Source of the DNA: Streptomyces flavochromogenes
GTDB taxonomy: Bacteria; Actinomycetota; Actinomycetes; Streptomycetales; Streptomycetaceae
Assembly: GCF_000717595.1 (NCBI RefSeq)
Contig: NZ_JNZO01000012.1
Location: forward strand, 124,001 to 188,000
Length of the DNA stretch: 64,000 nucleotides
Reading direction: 5' to 3'
The notes under the pieces are model-generated. The model saw only the letters and a list, made by a program, of their open reading frames with translations, ran no database searches and was not told the DNA's origin. Numbering within the stretch: the first letter of the stretch is position 1; every line of letters starts with the position of its first letter. Position numbers and translations under genes: made by a program. Positions 36,698 through 45,771 of this stretch are shown in pieces.

Positions 36698-37396
36698 ATG
36701 ACGTTCACGCAGATCATCGACTTCAAGACCAGCCGGATCGACGACATGAGCCGGCTCATGGACCGGTGGATCGAGCAGACCAAGGGCAAGCGGACCGCCA
36801 CGCACAGCATTCTCGGCAAGGACCGGGCCGATTCCTCGCACCTCGTGGAGATCGTGGAGTTCCCGTCCTACGACGTGGCCATGCGGAACTCGCAGCTTCC
36901 CGAGACCGACCGGATCTTCCGGGAGATGGTGGCGCTCTGTGACGAGATGCCGACGTTCACCGATCTGGACGTGGTCCGGGACGAGGCGATGTACAAGGCC
37001 AACGCCCGGCGGCTGATGGAGATGCTCGCCGCCGAGCAGGAGCTCGCCCTGCTCGACGAGGTGCTGGCCGAGGGGTACCACGACCATGATCCGACCAATG
37101 AGCAGGACGTCATCGGCATGGACGCCGTCCGGCGCGAGGTGGAGATGTGGCGGGGCGGCTTCGACTTCGCCTTCACCGTCGACGACCAGATCGCCGAGGG
37201 CGACCGGGTCTGCACCCGCTGGACCTGGAACGGCACCCATACCGGGGACTTCATGGGGCTCCAGCCGTCCGGCATGGAGGTGACGATGACCGGGACGGTC
37301 ATCCACCGCTTCCGGGACGACGGGAAGATCGTCGAGGGGTGGTGGCAGTACGACCTCCTCGGACTGATGGCACAGCTCGGCGCCGTGGAGGGGTAG
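36698..37396 (+). CDS. Two-domain protein: ABM-like plus SnoaL-like cyclase domain
   Basis: A 232-residue fusion. Residues 1-90 look like a dimeric alpha/beta-barrel (ABM-type) domain: FTQIIDFKTSRIDDMSRLMD and HLVEIVEFPSYDVAMRNS. Residues 100-232 fit the SnoaL-like ester cyclase family: LAEGYHDHDPTNEQDVIG, VDDQIAEGDRVCTRWTWNG, THTGDFMGLQPSG and HRFRDDGKIVEGWWQYD. SnoaL-like proteins include polyketide cyclases, but many have unknown roles and no biosynthetic cluster is near. GGGAGG lies 4 nt before ATG 36698. It is divergent from the STAND ATPase and convergent with groEL1, with a strong terminator between. Confidence 0.8.
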   Translation: MTFTQIIDFKTSRIDDMSRLMDRWIEQTKGKRTATHSILGKDRADSSHLVEIVEFPSYDVAMRNSQLPETDRIFREMVALCDEMPTFTDLDVVRDEAMYKANARRLMEMLAAEQELALLDEVLAEGYHDHDPTNEQDVIGMDAVRREVEMWRGGFDFAFTVDDQIAEGDRVCTRWTWNGTHTGDFMGLQPSGMEVTMTGTVIHRFRDDGKIVEGWWQYDLLGLMAQLGAVEG

Positions 37397-37406
37397 CGGG
37401 GAGAAG

Positions 37407-37451
37407 CACCGAGGCCCGGTGCCCCCGCGACGGGGGCACCGGGCCTCGGTG
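37407..37451. terminator. Perfect bidirectional terminator hairpin
   Basis: A 21-bp perfect stem (37407-37427 with 37431-37451) and a 3-nt loop lie between the convergent cyclase-like gene and groEL1. Confidence 0.9.
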
Positions 37452-37468
37452 ATCAGTTACGGCACGCG

Positions 37469-39106
<1,638 letters not shown>

Positions 39107-39207
39107 TCAGCCCTCTCGGAATGGGGTGGAACGAACCGCGCCCCCGGACGCCCGGTGCGGGGTCAAGGGGCGCAGCTCAAAGCATCTGCTTCAGATACTT
39201 CGGTGAA

Positions 39208-39516
39208 TTACTTCTCGACGATCGCGAGCACGTCGCGAGCCGAGAGGACGAGGTACTCCTCGCCGTTGTACTTCACCTCGGTGCCGCCGTACTTGCTGTA
39301 CAGCACGATGTCGCCGGTCTTGACGTCGAGCGGCAGACGCTCGCCGTTCTCGAAGCGGCCCGGGCCCACGGCCAGGACGACGCCCTCCTGGGGCTTCTCC
39401 TTGGCAGTGTCCGGGATGACCAGGCCAGAGGCGGTGGTCTGCTCGGCGTCGAGCGGCTGGACCACAATGCGGTCCTCGAGCGGCTTGATGGCAACCTTGG
39501 AGCTGGTGGTCGTCAC
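39208..39516 (-). CDS. groES: Co-chaperonin GroES (Hsp10)
   Basis: A 102-residue lid protein for GroEL. It shows [33 protein letters not shown] with the mobile loop, [33 protein letters not shown], and the C-terminal strand [12 protein letters not shown]. First in the groES-groEL1 operon. Upstream are a sigma-70 type promoter and two CIRCE operators, so HrcA repression and heat induction are expected. Confidence 0.97.
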   Translation of the reverse strand: MTTTSSKVAIKPLEDRIVVQPLDAEQTTASGLVIPDTAKEKPQEGVVLAVGPGRFENGERLPLDVKTGDIVLYSKYGGTEVKYNGEEYLVLSARDVLAIVEK

Positions 39517-39613
39517 GATCCGACCTCCCCCTTCGGAGATCTCGGGGTCAACTGTCTGAGGTGGCGACCAGGTGGATCCGTCGTCGCGGGTGCCGGACCT
39601 GCCCGTCGCTCTG

Positions 39614-39640
39614 TTGGCACTCTCCAGTGGTGAGTGCCAG
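39614..39640. promoter_or_regulatory. CIRCE element (HrcA operator), promoter-proximal copy
   Basis: TTGGCACTC-N9-GAGTGCCAG, against the consensus TTAGCACTC-N9-GAGTGCTAA. It lies downstream of the groES promoter on the minus strand, within the untranslated leader. Confidence 0.88.
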
Positions 39641-39645
39641 AGCCG

Positions 39646-39675
39646 AGACTATGACCGCGATTAGCACTCGGTCAA
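39646..39675 (-). promoter_or_regulatory. groES-groEL1 promoter
   Basis: On the minus strand TTGACC (39675-39670), 18 bp, TAGTCT (39651-39646). The -35 overlaps the upstream CIRCE element, which explains HrcA repression. Confidence 0.8.
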
Positions 39676-39687
39676 GCGGAGTGCCAA
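39661..39687. promoter_or_regulatory. CIRCE element (HrcA operator), upstream copy
   Basis: TTAGCACTC-N9-GAGTGCCAA, one mismatch from consensus. It overlaps the groES -35 and spacer and ends 4 bp from the stop codon of the small lipoprotein gene. Confidence 0.92.
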
Positions 39688-39691
39688 TTCC

Positions 39692-39883
39692 TCACTCGTG
39701 GCGGTGTGCTTCCGGCCCCGGGAGGGCCCCGCCGGCGGCGGCGGGCGGCTTCGCCTCGCCGGTGCCGACGCGTTCCACCGCCTTCCGGCCGAGCCGCTCG
39801 ATCGAGTCCACGGTCGAGGCGCAGCCGGTCAGCCCCAGCACGAGTACGGCGGCCAGGAGAGGCAGCGCCCGCCGTCCGCTCAC
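39692..39883 (-). CDS. Small lipoprotein, translationally coupled to the deacetylase gene
   Basis: A 63-residue ORF starting at a GTG that overlaps the deacetylase stop (GTGTGA arrangement). It begins VSGRRALPLLAAVLVLGLTG followed by Cys, a clean signal peptide with lipobox LTGC. The mature part is only about 43 residues (ASTVDSIERLGRKAVERVG, then a Pro/Ala-rich end finishing EAHRHE). No family is recognised. Coupling to the deacetylase suggests a helper at the membrane surface. Its stop is 4 bp from a CIRCE element. Being below usual ORF cut-offs, it is easily missed. Confidence 0.65.
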   Translation of the reverse strand: MSGRRALPLLAAVLVLGLTGCASTVDSIERLGRKAVERVGTGEAKPPAAAGGALPGPEAHRHE

Positions 39884-40806
39884 ACGTAGTCCTCGAGCTT
39901 GGCGACGGCGTACCCCTTGGCCGTGATCACGTTCATCACCCGGCGGACCATGTCGGCCATGCTGCCCTTCCAGTCCTCCTTGCCCCGGAAGTGGGTGAGG
40001 ACGATGTCGCCGGGGTGCAGGTCCCGGTCCCACTCGCGCCATTCCATGTGGTCGGGGAAGGCCTCCGCCGCCCAGAGCGGGACGGCCTCGACGCCGCAGG
40101 TCTTGGCGGCGCGCAGGGTGTCCTCGTTGTAGTTGCCGTACGGCGGGCGGAACAGCGGGGGCCGCTTGCCGAATCGTTTCTCGATGATGTCCTGCATGCC
40201 GCAGATCTCGCGCTTCTGCTGCTTGTACGAGAGTCCGGGCAGGTAGCGGTGGTTGAGGGTGTGGTTGTGCAGGGACACCCCCCCGTCCTGCGACTTCTGC
40301 ATCCGGGCGAAGTAGCCGTAGTCGTCCTTGACGACGTAGTCGCTGAGGAAGGCGCTGTAGGGGATCCGCAGCTCCTTCATCATCCGCAGCAGCTCGGGGT
40401 CCTTCTCCGAGCCGTCGTCGATCGTCAGGAAGACGATCTTCTGCTTGGTCGGGACGGTGGTGAAGACGGGCGGCAGGCCTTCGCCGTCGGTCTCGAAGCC
40501 CTTGCGGGTGGTGATCTTCGGCTTGACGGCGGGCGGGGCCGGGGCTTCGAGCGGGGGCTTGGCCAGGCCCCACTTCTTGGCGGCGAGCACGCGGGCGGCG
40601 CGCTGCTTGCGGACCTTCTCGACGTACGCGTTGAGCGCGCCGGCCGCACCCTGCTCCCGGGCACGTGCCTGCTGCCCGGCGGCGGGGGCGGGCGCGCCGC
40701 GGTCCGGCTCGGCGCTCTCGGAGCAGCCGGTGGCGGCGGAGGCGAGGGCGGCGGCGACGAGCACCGCCCCGAGCGCCCGGGAGGAACCGTGCACACCTTT
40801 TGCCAT
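39880..40806 (-). CDS. Polysaccharide deacetylase lipoprotein (NodB family)
   Basis: A 308-residue secreted lipoprotein; the lipobox region reads ASAATGC. The NodB homology domain starts near residue 110 with metal and catalytic residues in FLTIDDGSEKD (two Asp), SLHNHTLNHRYL (His-X3-His), RPPYGNYNED and LTHF near the end. It probably removes acetyl groups from peptidoglycan or another wall glycan. ATG 40806 gives MAKGVHGSSRALGAVLVAAA. It is strongly similar to the deacetylase at 44603-45451, 4 kb away, including the C-terminal KLEDYV/RLEDYV. The small lipoprotein gene overlaps its stop. Confidence 0.9.
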   Translation of the reverse strand: MAKGVHGSSRALGAVLVAAALASAATGCSESAEPDRGAPAPAAGQQARAREQGAAGALNAYVEKVRKQRAARVLAAKKWGLAKPPLEAPAPPAVKPKITTRKGFETDGEGLPPVFTTVPTKQKIVFLTIDDGSEKDPELLRMMKELRIPYSAFLSDYVVKDDYGYFARMQKSQDGGVSLHNHTLNHRYLPGLSYKQQKREICGMQDIIEKRFGKRPPLFRPPYGNYNEDTLRAAKTCGVEAVPLWAAEAFPDHMEWREWDRDLHPGDIVLTHFRGKEDWKGSMADMVRRVMNVITAKGYAVAKLEDYV

Positions 40807-40935
40807 CGTTTATTCCTTTTGTCGTACGAGTCGTATGGCGCCGCATCCTGTCAGCGCGGAAGCCCCTTCCGGGGTACGACACCGCCGTACGTGCTCTCGG
40901 TCCCCCGGCCGGCCCACAGCGTCGCAGGGCCCACA

Positions 40936-42126
40936 ATGGGACGGGTGACCGACCTCGCCTCCTTCGCCCCGCTGCTCACCCCCGAGGGGCAGACACTCCT
41001 CACGGCCCTCCGCGACTACGACCCCGCCCAGGAGCTGGCGGTCGCCTCCCGGCTGCGCCGCGACCACCCCGCCGAGCTGGTCACCGCGGCCATCGCGCAG
41101 GCGCGGCTGCGACAGCGGGCGGTGGCGAAGTTCGGCGCGGAGGACGCGTACCGGATGTACTTCACGCCGAACGGCGTCGAGCAGTCGACGCGCGCCTCGG
41201 TCGGCACGTACCGGGCCGGCCGGATGAAGGCGCTCGGAGTCCGGAGCGTCGCGGACCTCTGCTCCGGCATCGGCGGCGACGCGATCGCGCTGGCGCGCGC
41301 CGGGATCTCGGTCCTCGCCGTGGACCGCGACCCGCTGACGGCGGAGGTCGCCCGCGCCAACGCCGAGGCGCTCGGCCTCGCGGAGCTCATCGAGGTGCGG
41401 TGCGCGGACGTCACCGAGATCGACACCGCCCCGTACGACGCGGTCTTCGTCGACCCGGCGCGGCGCGGCGGCCGGGGCAGGATCTTCGACCCCGAGGCGT
41501 ACTCCCCGCCGCTCTCCTGGGCGGTCGAGGCCGCCCGCAGGGCCCCGCACGCGGCGCTCAAGGTGGCCCCGGGCATCCCGCACGAGGCGGTCCCCGCGGA
41601 GGCCGAGGCCGAGTGGATCTCGGACGGCGGGGACGTCAAGGAGGCCGTCCTCTGGTTCGGCACGGAACCGGGTGCCCGCCGCGCCACCCTGCTCCCCTCG
41701 GGGGCCGGCCTCACCGGCCGCGGCCTCCCCGACCCGGCGGTCCGCCCGGTCGGCCGCTACCTCTACGAGCCGGACGGCGCGGTCATCCGCGCGCACCTCG
41801 TCGCCGAGGTGGCGGAGGACCTGGCCGGCGGTCTGATCGACGAGACGATCGCGTACATCACGGCGGACGAGCCGGTCCCGACGCCGTACGCCGCCGCGTA
41901 CGAGATCACCGACGAACTCCCCTTCAACCTCAAGAAGTTGAAGGCCCTGCTGAGGGAACGCGAGGTCGGGACCCTGACAGTGAAGAAGCGCGGCTCCGCG
42001 GTCGAACCGGAGGAGATCCGCCGCAAGGTGAAGCCGAAGGGCCCGAACGCGGCGACGGTCCTGCTCACCCGCGTCGCGGGAGCCCCGACGATGCTGATCG
42101 GCCGCCCGGCCGGCGGCGGGCGCTGA
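40936..42126 (+). CDS. Class I SAM-dependent methyltransferase, THUMP-like C-terminal domain
   Basis: A 396-residue Rossmann-fold methyltransferase. The SAM site is VADLCSGIGGDAIALARAG, with the acidic end of strand 2 in AVDRDPLTAEVARANAEAL and the motif IV-like FVDPARRGGRGRI. The C-terminal part (ITDELPFNLKKLKALLRERE, GSAVEPEEIRRKVKPKGPNA) is the domain found with this actinobacterial family and resembles RNA-binding modules, so RNA could be the substrate. ATG 40936 or GTG 40945 is the start. It is divergent from the deacetylase gene. The family is known; its substrate is not. Confidence 0.82.
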   Translation: MGRVTDLASFAPLLTPEGQTLLTALRDYDPAQELAVASRLRRDHPAELVTAAIAQARLRQRAVAKFGAEDAYRMYFTPNGVEQSTRASVGTYRAGRMKALGVRSVADLCSGIGGDAIALARAGISVLAVDRDPLTAEVARANAEALGLAELIEVRCADVTEIDTAPYDAVFVDPARRGGRGRIFDPEAYSPPLSWAVEAARRAPHAALKVAPGIPHEAVPAEAEAEWISDGGDVKEAVLWFGTEPGARRATLLPSGAGLTGRGLPDPAVRPVGRYLYEPDGAVIRAHLVAEVAEDLAGGLIDETIAYITADEPVPTPYAAAYEITDELPFNLKKLKALLREREVGTLTVKKRGSAVEPEEIRRKVKPKGPNAATVLLTRVAGAPTMLIGRPAGGGR

Positions 42127-42180
42127 CCCCGCCGCCCGCCCCTGCCCGGGACGAGGACGGCGGGCCGGTCGTGGCCCCTC

Positions 42181-42816
42181 TCAGGACGCCGCCGACGACC
42201 CACGGCCCGTCAGCCGCACCGCGAAGCGGTAGTGCCCTACGGCCTTCACCAGGCCCGTCAGGCCGGTGACCCAGAGGATCATGGCGACGCCCATGCCGTA
42301 GGCGACCAGGCCGTACCCGTCGTGGCGGCTGACCCCCGCCGGGACCGCGAAGCCCATCCAGAGTCCGAGGCCGCACATCGCGAAGGACAGCAGCAGCCAG
42401 CAGGCGCTGAGGACGGGGGCGCGCAGCCGGGCGTCCGTCGGGCCGTGCCGGTCCAGGACCGCCCACTGGGCGAGCCGCTCGCGGACCGTCCGGTCGTGCC
42501 GCAGGCTGCGGATCGTCAGCCATACGGCCGGGACGAGGACTCCGATGCCGAGGACCGACGTGACGAGCCCGGTCATCAGCATCAGCGGGTCGGGGACGGA
42601 CTGTCCCATCGAGGTGAGCAGGACGCCGATCAGCCCCCAGCCCAGCTGGAGCAGGAGGAACCAGGTCAGGAACATCGCGAGCCGCACGCCCCCGAGCAGC
42701 CGCCTGCCGAGCTCGTCCAGGGCCCGCGCCCGGTCGGCGAGCCGCGCGTCCCGGTCGGGCCAGCTCCGGATCTCGGCGGGCGGGGGCGGCGGGGGCAACG
42801 GGTTACGCGGGGACAT
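42181..42816 (-). CDS. Hypothetical four-helix membrane protein
   Basis: About 211 residues with a Pro-rich N-terminus (RNPLPPPPPPAEIRSWPDRD), a short helical cytoplasmic part, and four membrane segments in two pairs: AMFLTWFLLLQLGWGLIGVLL and MTGLVTSVLGIGVLVPAVWL, then ACWLLLSFAMCGLGLWMGF and GMGVAMILWVTGLTGLV. A basic loop lies between the pairs. No family recognised. Start ATG 42816 (GTG 42825 also in frame). It follows the sigma factor gene by about 20 bp and may be co-transcribed with it. Confidence 0.75.
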   Translation of the reverse strand: MSPRNPLPPPPPPAEIRSWPDRDARLADRARALDELGRRLLGGVRLAMFLTWFLLLQLGWGLIGVLLTSMGQSVPDPLMLMTGLVTSVLGIGVLVPAVWLTIRSLRHDRTVRERLAQWAVLDRHGPTDARLRAPVLSACWLLLSFAMCGLGLWMGFAVPAGVSRHDGYGLVAYGMGVAMILWVTGLTGLVKAVGHYRFAVRLTGRGSSAAS

Positions 42817-42837
42817 GCCAAGCACCCTAAGGGCGCG

Positions 42838-44088
42838 TCACGACACGTCCAACTCCCGCGCCTTCCCCCGCAGCAGCGCCCGTTCGCTCTCGTTGCGGGT
42901 GAGTTCCGCCGCCCTCTCGAACTCCGCCCGCGCCTCCTCCGCCCGTCCGAGGCGGGCCAGCAGGTCGCCGCGGACGCTCGGCAGCAAGTGGTAGCGGGCC
43001 AGGTCCGGTTCGGCGGCGAGGGCGTCGACGATCGGCAGGGCCGCCGCGGGGCCCTCGGCCATCGACACGGCGACCGCGCGGTTCAGTTCGACGACCGGCG
43101 AGGGGGCGAGGGCGCCCAGCTTCCCGTACAGCGCGGCGATCGTGGCCCAGTCCGTCTCCTCGTACGAGGCCGCCCGCGCGTGGAGGGCGGCGATCGCGGC
43201 CTGGAGGGCGTACGGCCCGTACGAGCGCCCGTCCCCCGCGCGTTCGAGCGCGGCGTATCCGCGCCGGATGAGCAGCCGGTTCCAGCGCCGCCGGTCCTGC
43301 GCGGCGAGCAGCACCGGCCGCCCGTCGGGCCCGGTCCTGGCCGCCGTCCGGGAGGCCTGGAGCTCCAGGAGGGCGACGAGCCCCTGCGCTTCGCCCTCCT
43401 GCGGGACGAGCGCGGCGAGGACGCGGGCGAGCCGCAGCGCGTCCTCGCAGAGGGCCGGCCGCAGCAGGTCGTCGCCCGCGGTCGCCGCGTACCCCTCGTT
43501 GAAGATCAGGTAGACGACCTCCAGGACGGAGCCGAGCCGGGCCGCCCGGTCCTCCCCGTACGGCACCTCGAACTCCACGCCCGCCTTCGCGAGCGCCCGC
43601 TTGGCGCGGGTGATCCGGGCCGCGACGGTCGCCTCCGGCACGAGGAAGGCGCGGGCGATCTCGTCCGTCCGCAGCCCGCCGACGAGCCGCAGGGTGAGGG
43701 CGGCCCGGGCCTCGGCCGAGAGCACCGGATGGCAGGCGGTGAAGATCAGCCGCAGAACGTCGTCGTCGATGTCCCCGGGGCCCGAGGGCTCGGGATCGTA
43801 CGACTCCTCGGAGAGCGTGCGGCCCACCTCCGCGAGCTTCCGCGCGTACGTCTCGCGGCGCCGCACCAGGTCGACGGCCCGGTGCTTGGCGGCGGCCGTC
43901 AGCCAGGCTCCCGGGCGCTCCGGGACCCCTGCCCGCGGCCACTGCTCAAGGGCGGAGACGAGCGCGTCCTGGGCGATCTCCTCGGCGATGCCGACGTCGC
44001 GGACGATCCGCGCCACCGTGGCGATGATCCGCGCCGACTCCATCCGGAAGACCGTCTCCAGCGTCTCCTCGACCGTCTGTGCCGTCAC
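42838..44088 (-). CDS. ECF42-type RNA polymerase sigma factor
   Basis: A 416-residue ECF sigma factor of the ECF42 group. Regions 2 and 4 occupy the first 190 residues (IAEEIAQDALVSALEQWPRA; LVGGLRTDEIARAFLVPEATVAARITRAKRAL). A roughly 220-residue TPR-like C-terminal extension carries the group's signature near PSPVVELNRAVAVSMAEGPAAALPIVD. ECF42 proteins lack an anti-sigma factor and are encoded with a YCII/DGPF protein, as here. The C-terminal extension is known to be needed for activity. Start GTG 44088. It lies 37 bp downstream of the DGPF gene. Confidence 0.9.
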   Translation of the reverse strand: MTAQTVEETLETVFRMESARIIATVARIVRDVGIAEEIAQDALVSALEQWPRAGVPERPGAWLTAAAKHRAVDLVRRRETYARKLAEVGRTLSEESYDPEPSGPGDIDDDVLRLIFTACHPVLSAEARAALTLRLVGGLRTDEIARAFLVPEATVAARITRAKRALAKAGVEFEVPYGEDRAARLGSVLEVVYLIFNEGYAATAGDDLLRPALCEDALRLARVLAALVPQEGEAQGLVALLELQASRTAARTGPDGRPVLLAAQDRRRWNRLLIRRGYAALERAGDGRSYGPYALQAAIAALHARAASYEETDWATIAALYGKLGALAPSPVVELNRAVAVSMAEGPAAALPIVDALAAEPDLARYHLLPSVRGDLLARLGRAEEARAEFERAAELTRNESERALLRGKARELDVS

Positions 44089-44125
44089 GTCTCACATGAC
44101 AGCACAGGAACGGCTCCGGAACCGG

Positions 44126-44491
44126 TCAGCCCTCCGGCATCTCCTCGACCTCGCGGACCTCCAGCCCGACCTTCCAGTGCGGCGGGTGCACGGCGAGGAA
44201 CCGCTTCCCCCACTCGACGGCCTCGGCCATGTCCTTGCACTGAAGCATCGCGTAGCCGCCGACGACCTCCTTGGTCTCGGTGAACGGTCCGTCGGTGAAC
44301 GACAGCTTCCCGTCCGACCAGGTGATCCGGGTGGACTCGGAGGTCGGCCTGAGCCCGGCGGTGTCCACCATGGCCCCGGCCTTGGTGATCTCCTCGAAGA
44401 GCGCACCCATCCGCTGCTCGAAGCCGGGGTCGGCGCTCTCCATGTCGATGGTGTTCTCCTCGATGCGGACGAGGGACAGGAAGCGGGGCAT
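44126..44491 (-). CDS. YCII-related DGPF-domain protein
   Basis: A 121-residue protein of the DGPF/YCII family, the usual partner of ECF42 sigma factors. It has LVRIEENTIDMESADPGFEQ at the start, the family tag TDGPFTETKEVVGGYAMLQC near the middle and AVEWGKRFLAVHPPHWKVGLEVREV at the end. The family is a small alpha/beta fold with a conserved His/Asp pair; its role in the ECF42 system is thought to be as a target gene, not as a regulator. ATG 44491 has GAGGAG 6 nt upstream. Confidence 0.88.
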   Translation of the reverse strand: MPRFLSLVRIEENTIDMESADPGFEQRMGALFEEITKAGAMVDTAGLRPTSESTRITWSDGKLSFTDGPFTETKEVVGGYAMLQCKDMAEAVEWGKRFLAVHPPHWKVGLEVREVEEMPEG

Positions 44492-44602
44492 GACGACTCC
44501 TCGGTGATGCGGTGGCGGGGCCGTTCCCCGCCGTCCACACATACGTCGAACGGGAGGAGCCCGCATCGACGACTCGCGAGAAGTTCTTCCGAAGCGACCG
44601 GC

Positions 44603-45451
44603 TCAGACGTAGTCCTCCAGGCGCGCCACCGTGAATCCCTGCTCCTGTATGCGGCGGAGCATCGTCGCCGTCATCTCGGTCATCGTCCGGCCCTTGAGCT
44701 CGGAGGGGCCGCGGAAGTGGGCCAGGATGATGTCGCCGGGGTGCAGCTTCTTGTCGCCCCGCTGGTACTGCATGTTCTTGATCTGCATGGACTCGCGCCA
44801 CAGCACGATCGCGTCGACGCCGCACGTGCCCGCCGCCGCGCGCGTGGCCTCGTTCCAGTTGCCGTAGGGCGGACGGAAGAGCCGCGGAGTCGTGCCGTAC
44901 CGCTGGGCGAGCCTCGTCTGCTGGCCGCATATCTCCCGGCGCTGGGCGTCCTGGGAGAGGGTGCGCAGGTCGGGGTGGGTGAGGGTGTGGTTGGCGAGCC
45001 CGTGGCCCTGGGCGACGAGCGGGGTGAAGTACCCGTAGTCGGCGCGGACGGCCGAGTCCGTGAGGAACATCGTGACCGGGATCCCGAGGTCCTTCATCAT
45101 CCGCACGAACGCGGGGTCCTTCTCCGCCCCGTCGTCGATCGTGATGAAGACGATCTTCTCGGTGGTCGGGATGTCACTGATGACGGGGACCGGGTCGCCC
45201 GGCCCGCGCGTCACCGGCTTGACCGCGGGCGGGGCGGGCGGGGCCGGGAAGGGCTTGAGGCCCCAGCGGCGGTACGCGGCGGCGGCCGCGGCCTCGGGGG
45301 CATCGGGCGCCTTGTGCCCGGCGGACGGGTCGGCCGTGGGTGCGTTCGTCTTCGCCGTGGCGCCGGCGGGCCCGGGCTGCTCCGCCGCGCATCCGGTCAC
45401 CAGGAGAGCGGCGGCGGTCAGCGCCGCCCACAGCGCGATCGTCTTCTTCAC
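44603..45451 (-). CDS. Polysaccharide deacetylase lipoprotein (NodB family), second copy
   Basis: A 282-residue lipoprotein deacetylase: signal peptide MKKTIALWAALTAAALLVTG with Cys next (LVTGC). NodB motifs are VFITIDDGAEKD, ANHTLTHPDL (His-X3-His), FRPPYGNWNEAT and LAHFRGP. It parallels the 39880-40806 protein along its length, including a Pro-rich linker before the domain (PAPPAPPAVKPVTRGPG) and the final LEDYV. It probably acts on cell-wall glycan at the membrane surface. It lacks a coupled small lipoprotein. Confidence 0.9.
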   Translation of the reverse strand: MKKTIALWAALTAAALLVTGCAAEQPGPAGATAKTNAPTADPSAGHKAPDAPEAAAAAAYRRWGLKPFPAPPAPPAVKPVTRGPGDPVPVISDIPTTEKIVFITIDDGAEKDPAFVRMMKDLGIPVTMFLTDSAVRADYGYFTPLVAQGHGLANHTLTHPDLRTLSQDAQRREICGQQTRLAQRYGTTPRLFRPPYGNWNEATRAAAGTCGVDAIVLWRESMQIKNMQYQRGDKKLHPGDIILAHFRGPSELKGRTMTEMTATMLRRIQEQGFTVARLEDYV

Positions 45452-45516
45452 GCGCTGTGGGATGCGCGATCCGATCGAAAGGTTGCTCTACTTTCGACCT
45501 GGTGTCGCCCGCTCGG

Positions 45517-45771
45517 CTATTCGACCGACTCGAAGCGCCAGCGGTGGACCGGACGGGTGATCAGCTCCGCGTCCGGCTCCGGCAGCTCGGGCAGCTCGGC
45601 GTCGAAGGTCTCCGCGTCCCACCAGGTGAGGACGAGAACCCGGTCCTGCGGGGCCCGGAAGACCTCCCGGCGGACCGGCTCACGGGCGAGGACCCGCGCC
45701 CGCGCCCATTCCAGGAGCTCGGCGCCCCGGCCCTGCGCGGCCCGCGCCTCCCACATGAGGGCGAGCCTCAT
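45517..45771 (-). CDS. Small ABM-like (dimeric alpha/beta barrel) protein
   Basis: An 84-residue protein, [20 protein letters not shown] onwards, with the strand-helix-strand pattern of monooxygenase-like dimeric barrels ([17 protein letters not shown]). Function unknown. ATG 45771 overlaps the tsaD stop by ATGA, so it is translationally coupled to tsaD and probably ends that operon. Confidence 0.65.
   Translation of the reverse strand: MRLALMWEARAAQGRGAELLEWARARVLAREPVRREVFRAPQDRVLVLTWWDAETFDAELPELPEPDAELITRPVHRWRFESVE

Noticed and set aside
33217..37396. A complete multi-gene antiphage system around the STAND ATPase
   Set aside because: No nuclease, TIR, protease, reverse transcriptase or nucleotide cyclase gene lies nearby; only the single ATPase supports the idea, so it is kept as a low-certainty finding.
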